This document shows positions 11,437 through 25,234 of a stretch of 64,000 bases of DNA, piece by piece. The position numbers and the translations under genes are program-made. Numbering within the stretch: position 1 is the first letter of the stretch; each line of letters starts with the position of its first letter. Origin of the DNA: Malurus cyaneus samueli (Eukaryota; Chordata; Aves; Passeriformes; Maluridae); NCBI GenBank assembly GCA_009741485.1, contig CM019230.1:7727909-7791908 (forward strand). Direction: 5' to 3'. The notes beneath the pieces were generated by a model. The model did not search any database and was not told where the DNA came from. It worked only from the letters and a program-made list of their open reading frames with translations.

Positions 11437-12099
11437 TGAGTTCTGTTCTATTGACGGGGGGACAAGTTATCTCTTTTTAGCCACCATTTTTCAGATCCCT
11501 GGAGAAGGAGACCACTCACTGTCTCACTATTTATTTCTATTAAATAAATTTAAAAGAGAAAGGCAAGAAAAGTATCCCTTGCCTCTTTCCTTGCTGGTGG
11601 GGACTGAGCAGGGGCACGCAGGAGCGCTGTCTCGCTGAGGATGGATTGTGACAGCAGTGCCTGTGCTCTGTCCTTTTGCGGATGTGGAGGAATGAGGATG
11701 CACAGCACAGCCCATCCCACCCATCCCTGAGCTGTGGGATGCTCCAGGGGAGGCTCCCAGCCCAGGGCTGTGCCCTCTCCCCCAGCACTGACCCATCTGA
11801 GCATCCTCAGCTTCCTGCCCAGCTTTGGGGAGCACCGGGTGCTGCTCTCCATCCTCATTCCCTGTGGAATGAGGGAAATGACCCAGGGAAATGACCCGCA
11901 GCCCTCCGGCCTCGGGAAGGTGATGTCGAGGTCTCACTCCCTCTATCTTGACAGGGATCAGAGTTAGGAGAAGAGACAAACACCAGCCAGGTGTCAGCAC
12001 CCTCCAGTCTCACTCAAACGCTGCATCCTCCCTAATCACAGGCAGATTAAAAAAAAAAATCCACGTCAGCCATGCTCTGGAGAGGAGAATCTAAGAAGG
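11437..12099. other. Unique non-coding DNA
   Basis: A short GGGAAATGACCC tandem pair lies near 11873-11895. Three overlapping minus-strand open frames at 11527-12000 show no recognised domain. Confidence 0.45.
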
Positions 12100-12440
12100 A
12101 TGAGGAAAATGAAGACACTGTGAAATGCAATAGATGTCAACTTCTACTTATTTTTTAATTTCATCTCTTACAAGCTTTTTGGAAGCTAACATGATTAAGT
12201 TCTTCACACAATTTATTAGCATCGTGTTGGAAATCCAGCAGTATATTACACTGTCTGAGTAATCCAATTAGTAAAATGTATTTATTTAACCAGAATATTA
12301 GCTGCACACAATCCCAAATGAAGTAAAGTCCCTGATCCTGGGGTTCCTCTCACTTCTTGGAATTCATTTACCGGCTACAGGAAGGCTTACTGTAATGAAA
12401 TAAATATCAGCCCTATGTTTTTGGAATAATACAAGAAAAC
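12100..12440. promoter_or_regulatory. Candidate conserved AT-rich non-coding element
   Basis: A long AT-rich, non-repetitive stretch has several homeodomain-like cores (CCAATTAGTAAAATG near 12263, ACATGATTAAG near 12189). No coding potential. Enhancer-like by composition only. Confidence 0.25.
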
Positions 12441-13744
12441 CAATCTTGCTGCTCAGCTAACTGCTGCTTTTTTTTTTTTTTTTTCTTTCCCCAGCAGATA
12501 CTGATGGCACACAGATTTCACAGCAGCATGAAGGCTTTCCTGGCTTTTTCACCTCCCTCACCCAAACCCAAGAACTTCCCCAAACCCCCACAAGCTCACC
12601 TGGTTTCCCATTTTTCACAACTACCAAATCGTTCCCAAAATTAAGAACACATGTATTTCTTTCTTTTTTTTTTTCATTCAGCAACCCACGAGCAAAAGTG
12701 AGCTTTGTACCTCTTCACCATGATTTGAAAGAGCTTCGAGATAAAACCACTGCAGGAAGTGAGGACTCTCCAGCAACTTTTTTCTCCCCTAATGAAGGAG
12801 CTGAGTGACAGTCCCCGAGGCAGGAGGTCTGAGGTGCCTCAGCAGCATCCCTGCCATGCTCAGGGGCTGCCCTGACTCGGTGCCAAAATGAAGGGACTGT
12901 GCAGGGAGTGCAGGCAGGTGTGTGACACTTTGGCGGGTGTTTCAGTGATTACTTTAATTTTTTTAACTTCCACCCCCTCCCTGCTTTGATTTTGTTGCTC
13001 CCTTGGATGCTCCCAGCTGCTGACACCACAGCATCCCCATCCAGAACCCCTGGCTGTCAGCACTGGGGGCTGTTCCAGCCTGTGGCACTCACAGAGGGGA
13101 GGTGGCCAGTGCCAGAGGGAGAAGGGGCAGGGCTCACATCGCTCCATTTTTCCAAAGCTGCTACTCCAACTTATCTTCATCAATTGGCTCAATTATTATT
13201 TTTTGGTGAGCAGCAGTGGGAGGTGCAGACAGGAGCAGCAGCAAGGGGATGTTGCAGTGAGGAGGGCTCTGCTCTGCCCCACCTCCCCAATGCTTCGGGA
13301 CAGCTTTTGGCACTTCCCCTGGCTTTGGGTTTGGGCCCGAGGCGAGCTGCAGATGAGGCTGGAGGAGCTGCAGGTACCCTCATCCCCTCCCATGCAGACA
13401 GAGTGAGGAAATAAAAACCTCAGGGTGGTGAAACATCCCTGGGTGTGCACCCCAGGCAGCTCAAATCCGGGATTTTGGGAGCCTGTAGGTGCCAAACACC
13501 AGCAGGAAAAGGCACAGGGGGATGGATTTGCTTCACTTGCTCATAACCCCTTTTTCTCACACCTCATGGAGCAGGACCAAGCTCTCCAATCCCAGCAGCA
13601 CCTGTGAGATAACTCTGAGCGCTGGCTGGAGAAGGAAGGTACTGATGGCCCGAGTTAATAATAGACATCATTTGCAATCTGCCTCCAAAAAAATGAAGGT
13701 CCCGAGGCAAAGGAGCTAATTTTGTGTTTCCTCTCAGATCCTGC
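12441..13744. other. Unique non-coding DNA with two poly(T) tracts
   Basis: Poly(T) runs lie at 12468-12484 (17 T) and 12664-12674 (11 T). The rest shows no repeat family and no supported exon. Confidence 0.45.
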
Positions 13745-13950
13745 CTGAGCGCAGCCGGCGCGGGAGGAGGGGAAGCGTCTGCGCCAGAGATTCACCCGGC
13801 TCGGAGTGCCAACCCTGTGATGCTCATTCACATGCAGGGAATTTGAGAGAGATCCTCCCATTAATGCAAACAGGAATTACCCGTGTAATCTTGGGATTAG
13901 TGGAGCCCAAGGAATTATTTACATTTCCTAAATGAGGGAAACTGTATCGA
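13745..13950. promoter_or_regulatory. CpG pocket followed by AT-rich block with an inverted bicoid-class site pair
   Basis: About eight CpGs are packed into 13748-13805, followed by an AT-rich block. At 13886-13899 lies TAATC, four bases, GATTA: an inverted pair of the core recognised by K50 homeodomains such as OTX, PITX and GSC. Function is inference. Confidence 0.3.
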
Positions 13951-14639
13951 GTGGGTGAGGAAGAGACGGGGGCTGAGGTGCGGGAGAGCGACTCGCTCCC
14001 GGTGTCTGCAGGAACCTTTGCTGCCTCCAGAACGGGTTCATCTGGGCTTGCACAAAATATTTGGTGTGTTTGGACAAAAGCTGCTGCTGAGGTGCAGAGC
14101 AGACGGTCTGATTTGGGCTCCTGGCCAGGGAAGGAGCCGTGCAAACTTCAGACCCCAAATCTGTGTGTGTAGATCTTCTTCACATCAGAAGGTGCAGCTC
14201 CTCATTCTCCACCGGTGATTACAGCAGCAGTAGGAATAATTAAGACCAGTTTTTTACTTTTTAATTATATCCCTTGCAAAGACTCTCTCACAAGCACTCG
14301 AGCCCCTGTAGCAGTGCCCCGTGTGATTGCTGGGTGGGGACACAGATCTGTCCCCTCCTGGGTCACACAGAGCATTCCTGTCACTGACCCCACCGCTCCT
14401 CTCTGAAACGGGGCTCCAACCACCCCGAGCATCCACCACACCAGTGTTTTTCACTCTTCCCTCCTCAAAAACCACATTGAGAGGCAACAGAGCCCTCAGA
14501 GCCTCCTTTTCTCCCAAATCCTATCACACCCACCATAATCACGGCAGCAACAACAACAGTTGCAATAACCCTCCATCCCTCACACGGCAGATGAGGAGTC
14601 AGACTCCATTTCCAAACTAAGACATCTCGTGTGCTATTC
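13951..14639. other. Unique non-coding DNA
   Basis: No recognised repeat or exon. Open frames on both strands are short and overlapping. Confidence 0.4.
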
Positions 14640-14915
14640 TCCCTCCCCTCCAGACTAATAGCTGACAATGTATGCCTTCCACATTAATGATAAGGGTTCA
14701 AGGGGAAAGAGACTGCTCTCCTGTTTCGCTGACATTACACTCTCCTATGTACCCACCAACATACCCTAAGGCAACAGAACTCGTAATAGGTTCCTCTAAC
14801 TGCCTCCTGCATCAAATTTGACACCGGGTGCTTTCTTCTCCTTTCCCATCGCTCACCTTATAACTCTGTCATCATCATTGATTTTGACTTAAGGAGAGGG
14901 AAAAATCCTCCTCCC
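14640..14915. promoter_or_regulatory. Candidate conserved non-coding element
   Basis: Non-repetitive, balanced composition with homeodomain-like phrases (ACATTAATGATAAGG near 14679) and no open frame of note. The texture resembles constrained non-coding sequence; not tested. Confidence 0.25.
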
Positions 14916-16554
14916 AAGCCTCTCCCCCTGCTCGAGCAGCACCAGGGCGGTGCAGTGCAGCTGCTGCGGGGACCTGGAGCAGGGAAGGAGCAGCCAAGGG
15001 GGCTGATTTTGTTTTTCCCAAGTCTCAGTTGTGGAGGGACTGAGGCAGCATGCTTGGGAGCGTTTGCTGCAGCCTCAGGACAGCACTACTGGCTGTGGGG
15101 ATACTTTCCAGCTTGCAGGCAGCACTGTTCAGGTGCTCAGTGGCTCCTTGCTCTGGGCTTGCGATTCCTCTGAGGTCAGCATTTGTTAATTTTTAAGCAG
15201 AACTCCTTTCTCCTTCTGTTTTTCTTGAATAGAAAAAACAGCTGGAGTGATCTCTCTCTGGACTGTGTCACTCTGTAGCTGAACCCCCTCTGCTACCTCC
15301 CCAAATTCTCTGCATCCAGGTGATCAAGCCCTTGGGACTGGCAGTGGGAAGGGGTGAGTGCTGGATTCACCACAGAGGGGGAAGGACCCTTCCAGTGGCA
15401 GCTCCAGGATGGTGACAGTGTCCCATGGGACAACAAATGACAATTTCAGCTCATTTCAGTTATCAGGTGGCCAAGGCTCTCAGAGGAGAGGGCCTGACTC
15501 CCATCAGACCCTCCCCAGCACAACCCCTTGTCTTTTGCAGCTGCATCCCAAAATCTGCCTTCCAAGAGCGGTAACTACATCGGAAGGGGAAAAAATCTGT
15601 CAAAAGTCCCCAGTATGGGGCAATCCTTTTTCCTCCAGCCCAGGCAGACCCTTCCTGAGCAGTGTGGGTGAGCTGCCGGCTCCTCTGTGTGGTTTCTCCC
15701 CAGCAGTGAATCCCCAGAGTGCGGCTGACCCGCAGCTGGTGTTTCCTTTGATTTATGTCAGAGCCTATTTACCTCCCCTGCTTAAAACAATCCACTTCGT
15801 GTCAGCAGTAAATGGGGCTGTGTACCATCCAGCAGCTGTTTGGCTGCTACCTGAAATGAGTTTCACTCGAGTTCTTATCATGAAGAAATCCTTTTAATCA
15901 TCAGAACTGCCACAGCTGCCTGGGAGCCGCGGCGGCGCTGTGATTTTAACAGGGGAAGGCACATTGCAAAGCCTGGCCTTGGGAAGAGCCCTGCAATTGG
16001 AGGTGATTTTCTCTCCCAGGGCTGCAGTCACTTTGGGCACAGTGACAGGTTTAGTTGAGGATCCTGGGCTCATTTAAACCTGCAGAAACCAGTCTGGTGT
16101 GGGGTTTAACTGGGGCTCTCAGCACTGTCCCACCGGTGGCCCAAGCAGGTCCCTGAGTTTGAAAATGCCAGTGCTCACTAAGACTGGCTGATTTTGAAGA
16201 TCCTGCTACTGATCCAACCAGTAGAGCCAATAAGGACCAGTTCAGGAAAAATCCAGATGTGATGGACTCTGGATCTGTGCTGCAGCCTCCACACCCTGAT
16301 GAGTCTCCTAACGAAGAGTTTAACTAAGGAGGCAGTCGGCAGAGAGCAGGGATGCTGCACGAGAAGCAGGGAACATCTGCCCAAAGCTATTCTGAATTCA
16401 TTAAGGAGGATGGCAAAGAGCTGGGCTGCTGCACTTGGGGACACAGCACGAGGCCACAGCACCTGCCTGCCTCACCAAAAACTGATGATCACAGCCCAAC
16501 AAACAAGGATCAGGCACCTGCAAACAAACACTGGACCAACAGGGATCCCAAGGA
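14916..16554. other. Unique non-coding DNA
   Basis: The longest open frame (15358-15897, plus, 179 codons) has no recognisable domain, no signal peptide and no splice-site context I can defend. No repeats recognised. Confidence 0.4.
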
Positions 16555-16745
16555 ATTATTTGGGATATAATTGTAAATAATGAATGAATGGAGCAAACTG
16601 CAAGCTGTTTACAGACAACTCGCCTGCGGAAAAGAGCTGAGTTTGCCGAGTAGATGATTCACTATTGATTATTTCCCCAGCTCTAGCTGTAACCTTATAA
16701 AGCATTAATTAAGACAAGGCTTCACAGTTCAGCATATTCTAATCT
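16555..16745. promoter_or_regulatory. Candidate conserved non-coding element
   Basis: A non-repetitive AT-rich block with TTGATTATTTCC near 16665 and AGCATTAATTAAGAC near 16702. Composition suggests an enhancer-like element; unsupported by comparison. Confidence 0.22.
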
Positions 16746-19700
16746 ACTGCAGGTCTCCAGAGCTCAGCAGTGCCCTCCTGGAAGGAAACCTGGAGGTTCA
16801 CACCCTGCCTGGGCCGGGAGGAGGCGGGGAGACCTGGAGCAGAGCTCAGCACCAAAACCCAGCCAGGTTCCCTAAAGCTGCTGTGAATATTCCAGCAGGA
16901 TGCAGGTTGGGACAGGGGAGAGCCTGGGGACAGCAGGGGAAGGCTGGATCCCACCTGGATGCTGTCTGGATTTCCAGCAAGACAGCTGCCCCTTGGGATA
17001 AACCCTTTAAAGACAGCCAGGGCAATCTGGTCAACCCCACAAGGCTGCCCTCAAATGACCTGCTGCCAAGTCTGCCCCGACAGCAATCCTTAAACCTGCC
17101 CCAAAGTGACCCTCTGCAGTGCCCCCTGTGCCACCCAGCCCTTTGGGGGTCTGCAGCTCGGACAGACCTGAGGAGAGGCACAGAACTCCTGGGATTTGGG
17201 GTGGCGTGGAATGTGGAAGAAAACAGTTTTTGAGAAATTTTCTCCTCCCATGGTCTGAGAGTTCACACCAGGACTGTGATGAAGCGACAGAGGATTGGCC
17301 AGCAGAATGCTGTGGCAGCTCCAGGGATGAGCAGCTTATCACAGCATGCTGGGCCCTGGCTACTGTTTATTAAACACATTTATCAGGCATATTTATCAAC
17401 TGCAGCTAGCCTGGATCTGCTGAGCAATGGCAGGTTTGTGGGAATGCAAAGAGCCTGGCACCCCTGGGCACGTCCTGCTGGCACGAGCACGGCTCCAGCC
17501 CATGCTGACACAACCTGCAGCTGGTGAGACACAGGGCTGTGCCTGGGTGATGCACAGACACAAAAATCCAGCTGAGCACTCTAATCCTGCACAGCAAGGC
17601 TTCTGATCCACACCCCACAGCAAAACGGGGTGCTGGGGGAATGGGGTGAGCTGTGGATCTCCAGCTGGGCTCCCCAAGGTGGATCTGCAGCCTTGTTTTC
17701 CTGGAAGAGCCACTGAACCCTGTCCCCATCCCGTCACCCCAGGACTGCTGGCCCAGCTCCTGGCAGGCAGAAATGTTCTTGCTTTCCCCACATCCTGGAG
17801 AAATGAGGATGTGATAACCTGGCACCCAGCTGAAGTTAGAATACTCTGCCTTTCAAGCAGCTGATGAGCTCAGCATTGCCCAGAGCATGTTTGCAGCATC
17901 TCTGGGTATCTCAGGATATGGGGAGAGCACCTCAGAATCCTCATTAAGCAAACCCTACACTCGAGTGATTTTTCTTCTCATGACTTTGTTTCCGAAAGAA
18001 AAGCGCAGGCAGGAAAGCTTTAACCAGCAATGAAATCCAGAAAACCTCTGGCTGATTTTTCTATCCCAATTCTATGTCCTCTGTGAACTACCATAGGTTT
18101 TCCCAAGAAATTCCCATGGGAATGGTTGGTCAGCAGAACCACCAGACCCTTTCTGGCCACCCAGCACTTTTTAGTGCTTGCTTGGCATCACATCATGGCC
18201 AAGCCATGACCAGCTACCTGGGCCACACACAGCCTTAATTCCTCCTAATTTATGCACAAAAATTAAAAGGAAGATTCCAGTAAAAGCCCCTCTTTCCCTC
18301 CCATCAGGTGCAATCAGCCACAAGCTGTGTTTCTCAGGGCTGAGCTTCGATGTGAAGTTACACTTGACCATGAACCAGGGGAAGATAGCAGGAGAGGAAT
18401 TAAAAGTTCAAACAAAATAGAGCATAATCAGTTGAATTTTAGCAGCATGACTGGGTTCCTAATGATTTCAGTGCTTCTGCAGACTGTTCTGGGCATGTAA
18501 TGAAAATTATTTCATATCAACTTTGCAAGAAAACCTTGTAAAGACTGCAAATACCTGAAATAATCATCTGAAGGACGCATGGCACAACATCTGAATTCTC
18601 CCAATTCAGGTGCTCAAAATTAACCCTTCAAGGTGACCATGGATAATAATGCATCACTCACAGCTACATTGCTTTTTATACACACAAACATGGGATGGAG
18701 CATTTTCCCCTCCCCAGAAAATCCTATAAAAGGAGCCAAAAATGGGAAGAAAAATAAACCTGAGGCTGCAAACTGCTCTGGCAGCCCTTCTGCCACGTGT
18801 GAGCCCAATGGCAGCAGAGAGATGAGGCACAACCAAGCCAGGCCAGCCCAGCTCCTCCCAAGCAGGTCCTGCACAGCTCAGCATCAAGCACACGGGCAAA
18901 TATTTCTCATGGGAAGCATCCAAAGGCAAATCCCTACCTGCTCTAGAGTCCTTCAAGAGCTGCTTCCTGGAAAGGGCTGAGCTGTGGTTTGTCCTTTGCT
19001 GGAAGACATAAAAAATAAAGAGCAAGATGCTCCTGTATGGGGAGAAAAGACAGATTTTGTGTTTAATTTCATTACTCTCTCGTTCATTTAATTTTCTCCT
19101 TTCACTCGTTGCTTGCTATCCACACTTAAAAACTTGCAAAAGTCTCTCCACCCAGTTTATTTTATTTTCCCATTCATTAAACTCTTCCCTCTCCATGAGC
19201 AAATGTATCGCTAATTAGGACAGAGGAACAGATTAAGTTCAAATGAGTAGGACTCCTTGTTGGTGCTGTTGCTTTCCCTGCCTCTCTCCAACCCAAAAAT
19301 CAATGCAAATCTTTTGGGGAATTCAAGCAAATTTTCATTAACATGGAGAAAATGTTGTTCTGAAAGAAGATATATCAGAATAAGAAACTGTGTGAGGAAG
19401 GGGGATGGAGATGATGAGAGCACAGAAAATGGGAGATGCAAAACACACGTGTGTGTGTGTTTGCCAAACTCTGAATTTCCTGGCCAAATCTGGTTTGGGT
19501 GGTGAAGGGCAGAGGTGTGGGAAGGTGATTTGTGTGTCCTCTCAGCTACAGACATTTCCAGTGAATGTCCACGCAATGCAGCAGGTTGGGAGAGATTATG
19601 ATGATTCAATACGATGCTGAATCTAATTGTTTTTATTTGAAAGAGTTTCAAGGGAACCTGGAAAATAAAGTTTCACTGAGCTCACAGTATACTTTATTTG

Positions 19701-20012
19701 CCCAACTTGCAAAACTGAGCACACCACCAGATGTGATCCCATTATTTAGGGAAGGACAGTCGGGACACCTGCAGGAAAACCCCCCTGACTTCTGTCTGAG
19801 GACCTTTGTCCCCATCCCCTCACCACTCTGAAAAATGTCCAGTGGTCAGTGCAATGAGCCTGCTGCCCAAAGCAGATATCCAGACCTAAACCCTGCCATG
19901 GAACAAATACCTTGGCACAGGAGCGAGCTTTCTGCACCAGATGGACCCCCTGGACTCTTGGTAAATCCAGTTCTTAGCTTTGCCACAAAGAGGCTTAAAA
20001 TTAATTAGCAGA

Positions 20013-20015
<3 letters not shown>
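16746..20015. other. Unique non-coding DNA
   Basis: No repeat family, RNA gene or exon is recognised in this 3.3-kb stretch. A perfect octamer ATGCAAAT occurs at 19303-19310, and a short GT run at about 19448-19460. Open frames are all below about 150 codons and overlap each other. Confidence 0.4.

Positions 20016-20042
<27 letters not shown>
20016..20042 (+). repeat. Poly(T) tract, 27 bases
   Basis: An uninterrupted run of T. No adjacent retrogene or LINE body is recognised on the minus strand, so it is treated as a simple repeat. Confidence 0.9.
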
Positions 20043-20048
<6 letters not shown>

Positions 20049-22199
20049 AGTTCTGCGTACAAGGAGTGTGTGAAAAAGGACATTCATTAGAAGCTTTTCA
20101 GTGCTTACAGGCCAGGATGAAGATTTGTAGTTTGTGAGAGAGTTTCTTTCAAAACTGGCAATTTCAAAGTATTCAGGGCTTGCAGATGAAAACATGTCCT
20201 GCTTTTTTCCAGAAAGACAGTCAGGAAAAGGGAAGGTTTTCTGATGTTCTAAAGGTGAACACTTTTACCAAAAAGCATTTGCTCCCTTTGGTCTTCCAAG
20301 GAGCAAACGACCACAACCTCCAGCTACCGAGAGCTGACTCAACTGCTGCTGACCCTGACAACTCCTGAAATTCTTCTGGAACAGCACCTGCCACAGCTGC
20401 TCCAAAACCACGGGGAGATGGTGACAAATCTGCTAGTTACGCAAATCTCTCAAAAAAATACTCTCCAAACACTTGCTTCCATATTGATTCATTTCTCGGC
20501 CTTGGCAGAATTGTTTTCAAATGGCAAAGTGTTGGCGAGGCTTTGCTTGGAGCGGTGTTTTGAACCTGTGGTTTCCAGGAATTGCAATTTTTCCACCCAA
20601 AAATCACCCCACACGAGGTGCATGCAGGTGATGGGAACCCTGCCAGCACAGCCCACCTTCAGGAGTGCCCCAACCTCAGCAGGGGCCAACCAGAACCACC
20701 CAAAGCATTCATTCCCATCAATTTTGTAATTAATGTTTCACAATTCACATCAATTTGCTAATACATTTGAAAGAAAAGTAGATAGAGCTCTTGGGAGGAA
20801 ACATCCACAAGTTATTCATCCTTCAGAAGGCAAGAGAAGACCTGTCACTGTTGGAAGAGAAGCACCACAACACCATTTAAAGTTATTTATCATCTCTGCC
20901 CTGTGCTACCTCCCAGGAGCTTACAGTGGCTGCCAGCACATGGAAGAGGGGGAAATGCATTAAAAAATATGGATGAGCAAATTCTGTGCAATGCATGGTG
21001 TCATTTCTTGGTTTTCTTCAGAGTTTCCATGGGAAGGCTGGTTCTGTCAGGCTGCTGTGCTGCAATGACAACAGCGTTTTCCCAGGAAAAAAAATCAGTT
21101 TGTGCTGCATTAGCAATGCTGCTCCTGGTTTCTTCAGTTTTTAGTAACTCCTCCAAGAATTAATTGATTTACAAGCCCCTGGTGACCGAACTAAACAAGC
21201 TTTTCCTTGTCATAAACCCACCCTGCATGCATGCAACAACCAGCAAAATCCTGACTTTGCTGGAAAACACTCTAAACTTCTTCTTGCCTTTATTGTGTGC
21301 TTTCCCCCTCTGCTTTACCTCCCGATATTTCTGGGGAGATTTCCTGTGGAAGGAGGCTCCTGTCAGTGTTTTGCTGATGGTGTTTGGGATCAGCTCAGAG
21401 CTGTGCTGTGTTTAAGGCTCTGTCAGTCTGCCCACTCAGCCATGCACCCCCCTGTCTGTCTGCTCATGCAGCACCAAAAAGGAGGAACTGAGGGAGAGAT
21501 AAACTAGTTAGAATTTGAAATGTTATTTTGAGGACTCAGGGAGCTGGAAACACAGGGAAAACTTATGCAAAAAAAAAAGGACATAATTTGTAAAAGAAGT
21601 AATCATCTGGGGTTGGGGAAGTGGATTGCAATCCCCCTCCTGCTATCCCAGGTTTGGTCTGAGATGGCAGAGAAGTTTAAATCTTATCCTTCAAAGTGCT
21701 AGAAAGGAAAATCATGACTTCACAGGACTAGAGACTGCACCAATATTTGGAAAGAAAAGTTCACATGAAAAGGTGGGTTCCCAGGGCAGAAAATATTCCT
21801 CATTCCTGCCAAGTCCCTAGAAAAAATATTGGGAATACCTGTAACAACCTGCAGCACCCATATTACTCCACTGACCCAGCTCTTAATCTCAATTTTCTAT
21901 TCCATCCTAACAAGGGTGGATTTCCTGTACAATAATCTGAGGATAGGAGAGATGGGGGTATTTGCTGTAAGAAAAGCATAAAGAAAATAATATTACCAGG
22001 TCAGACTACATCCAACTACAACTGTTCAAGTATTAAATCCATTTTTCACCATCAGGAGTGTTATCCAACAATAAGCAGGAGAAATACAAGCAGAAGAAAT
22101 ACAAGCAGGAGAAAATATTCTCAAGTGAAGGAATTGACGGCCAAAGCCTCAAAGTTTGGTAAAATGATTTTCCACTTCATGTCCTACAAGCTGTCAGCA
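20043..22199. other. Unique non-coding DNA
   Basis: A threefold imperfect 17-bp repeat (core AAGCAGGAGAAATAC) occurs at about 22073-22115. Otherwise nothing recognisable. Confidence 0.4.
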
Positions 22200-22610
22200 C
22201 TAGGATGGAAAACCACAGAGCAGTAATTGCAAAGGACACTTCTTCTTTCTTACACTGTCTCTGTCTGTAAGGCAAGAGGATGGCAAGTTAATTAATTATC
22301 TCCAGCATCAGTTTACTTGAAGATCTTTTTTTTTTCCAGCAGCGCATCAAAGGAGACTGATAGAAGCCTTGATTAGAGGGATAATGAAGGAAATCTCTAA
22401 TAGATTATATCATTTCTTGCCCATCTGCAGCCATTCGCTGCTTCACAGGGCTGGGATTCACGTCTGGAAAATATCACAAGCATGTAAATCCACCTCCAAT
22501 GCAAAATTTATGGAAAAATCCGAGTAATTGCATGTTTACCATATTTCTGTGAAAGGTCTGGGAAAGAAAAGATATCAGATCATCTGACTTGTTACAGAGC
22601 AGAGATTTTC
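22200..22610. promoter_or_regulatory. Candidate conserved non-coding element
   Basis: A non-repetitive AT-rich block containing AAGTTAATTAATTATC near 22285 and other AT-rich phrases. It could be an enhancer; inference from composition only. Confidence 0.25.
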
Positions 22611-25234
22611 CATGTGTCCTGTTAGGGACTGTGACTCTGTGAGGATAAATCTGTATTTTGAAGTCACATCAGATGTGGAGAGAGAAAATTTATCAGCTAA
22701 TACAGAGCAGGAGAAGAGCAGAGGAGCAGGAGGAGAGCACACGCTGATGTGTGGGTATGATGGGCAGTTTGATGTCCACCTTGTTATCTGTCCTCAGAAG
22801 CCTTTCCCCAACAGTGACCATTAGCAGGGGTCAGAGGTGAGGTGATTTGTCTGATTTTTTATTCTCTTTCTAATCTTGCTTTCACAACATCTCACCCAGT
22901 CCTTGCTTCAGACCACCAGGAGCCTTTGGAGAGCAGGGTTGGCTGCTTTTGTGGAGGAGAAACCTTGGCACTGCTGAGTCCCAGCTCTCCATCCCTGTCC
23001 CTCCAGTGCCCCCCACTCTGACTCTGCATTTGCAGCCCCTGGGGGATTTTGGGGCTGTTTTCCTCTTCCCCAGGCTGTGCACACTCTGCCAAATCTCACA
23101 GTGAGGGGGATTAATTGTTGGGGGCTGATGCACAGACACACCCAGCTGATTCCCATCTCACACCCATAAACCCCAAGCCGTTCCCAACAAATCCCAGGGA
23201 CGCTTTTAAGCAATATGGTTCTTTTAAGATGGGACTGAAGGTTCTGCCTCGGTGCTGTTTGAAGCTCAGTAAACTGCTGGTGGCAGCAGTTGTGCTGACC
23301 TTTGGATGCTCAGGCACCCAACATCTCAAGTAAGAGGCTGGACAAAGCATCCTGCTAGCAGAGGGATCATTAATTCCTGCAAAGACACAGAGGAAGCCCA
23401 AGCCACCCCTCAGAGCCATCCTGCCCTCTCACACACATCTCCATCACCCTGTTTTCCTCCTGACCAAGAGGTGTCACAGAGAGCTGCCCCAGCCCATTGT
23501 CCTGAGCTCTGCTGTCCCCACAGCCAATGGTGCCATGCAATGAGCAGAAGCCATGGCACAGGGGGACCAGAAAGTGTTTTATGGGGTTAAACATCCCAGT
23601 CTGAAGTGAAGCAATTTCCTTGGGTCTCCTGCCATTTCCTTGTGGGGGCTTATCATCTCCAGCTGGGACAATATAAAGGCCCATTTAATCGAGATCCATT
23701 TAACACTGAATCACGCTAACAAGATTACTTAGCCAGGGCTAATTCTGCATTTGCTGAAGTGCAGTATCCAGGGTGAGTAATCTCTGTGTGCTGGTGGCAG
23801 GTTCAGAGACAGGTTAGCCACTGGCTTAGCATCCCAGACAAAACATGGGAGCACATGGGGGACTGTGACAATGAAATTGCAGCCCCTTTAGCCCATCGGG
23901 CTCTTGCCTTTGCCCTACTTGGTGTGATCAGTGTGGAAAGGGTTCCTTCATTACCCCATAAGATCCTAAAAGAGGAATTATTTTCTTTGTCCTCACAAGC
24001 AGCTGAGCAGGCAATACAGCAAAATCCTCTTCAGTCATTATCTGTTAAGTGCATGGCATCCTTTTGTGAGTTAAATGACACAGTATTTCTTGCATAGGAC
24101 TGAATTCAAAAGGTTTTGCCTTCCATCAGGAGATAACTCAAGATTTGAGTGCTAATTGAATACATTTATATGCACACAAGTGATAGGCATTCATACAATT
24201 TTTTAAAGTAGATTCTCACCATTCAGTCATTTAAAAATATAGCACTAAGGGCTCTATTATTTATGATTATTAAATCACAAATCTGAGTAGCAAAATACTT
24301 CACTCAGGGAAAGTGTGAAGAGGCTGTTTCAGAGGAAAAATCTCCTTCCCAGAACTCAGAGAACATCATCACAGGAGGATGCTGATAACCAATATTGTTT
24401 TACAGCTAAAGCTCTCCAAGTGACTTACTCAGGTAAATGGATTAATCCTAATCACCCCCTCCAATGTTCCCAAATCCTCCAAGCAGCCAGAGCCGAGGTT
24501 GACGTGCTCTGGGGAACAATTCACTTTTTTGCTCACATTTTTGCTCACACTGACTCATTGTGCCATCAGTGCAGGGTTTGGCCATCCCCATCATTCCCTC
24601 CCTGCTCTCAGAACGCGGGTCTTGTTGTCACTTCAGGGGGGATTCATCTCACCTGGTGTCAGAGGTCCGCAAGACAAGTGTCTGTACCGGAGTCAGTCTC
24701 TTAAATGTGTAAGTGGGGAGAAATTGCAGTGATTTGTCTGACCTATTTTAGGCAACCATCTCAAGATGAGAGCAATTGCCTGCTGGAGGTGCCCATTTCT
24801 CTCCATTGATGGTAAATGAGCTCTGAGTGCTCGGTGCAGATGCCGAGACCTGGGTGCCATCAGGTGAGATGGATCCTATCCACAGTAATTGCAACCTTTC
24901 AAAAGAAGAGGCACTTTTTTCTCTCTTTTATTTTTTTTTCTTTTCCCCTTCCCCTAAGGAGTTTATTTTAACCATTTCAGGAATTTTCCAAGTTTTCATT
25001 TCTGTCTGGAGCCTTTTGGCAGGAATCCTCAACCTGTGGTAGCAGGGCTGTTACAGGTGCTGGTGAGAGAGCCCTGGGCCTTTCCTTCCCCAGAACAGAG
25101 CTGGGTTCATGGTTTTATTTTGCAGCCCAGCCCAGAGCATCTTTTGATGCTCCAAGGGGTCAGAGATCCAACTCAGAGATCAACCCATCAACCAAGATGG
25201 GTCAAACCCATCTCCCTAGGCTGGCTACAGCTCT
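22611..25234. other. Unique non-coding DNA
   Basis: No supported exon or repeat. The part at 24120-24300 is strongly AT-rich. A short tandem TTTTTGCTCACA pair lies near 24525-24550. Confidence 0.4.

Noticed and set aside
15358..15897. 179-codon plus-strand frame as a gene
   Set aside because: No recognised domain, no splice or promoter support and overlap with shorter frames; consistent with chance.
20016..20042. Poly(A) tail of a minus-strand retrogene
   Set aside because: Sequence on the expected side shows no recognisable coding or LINE body.
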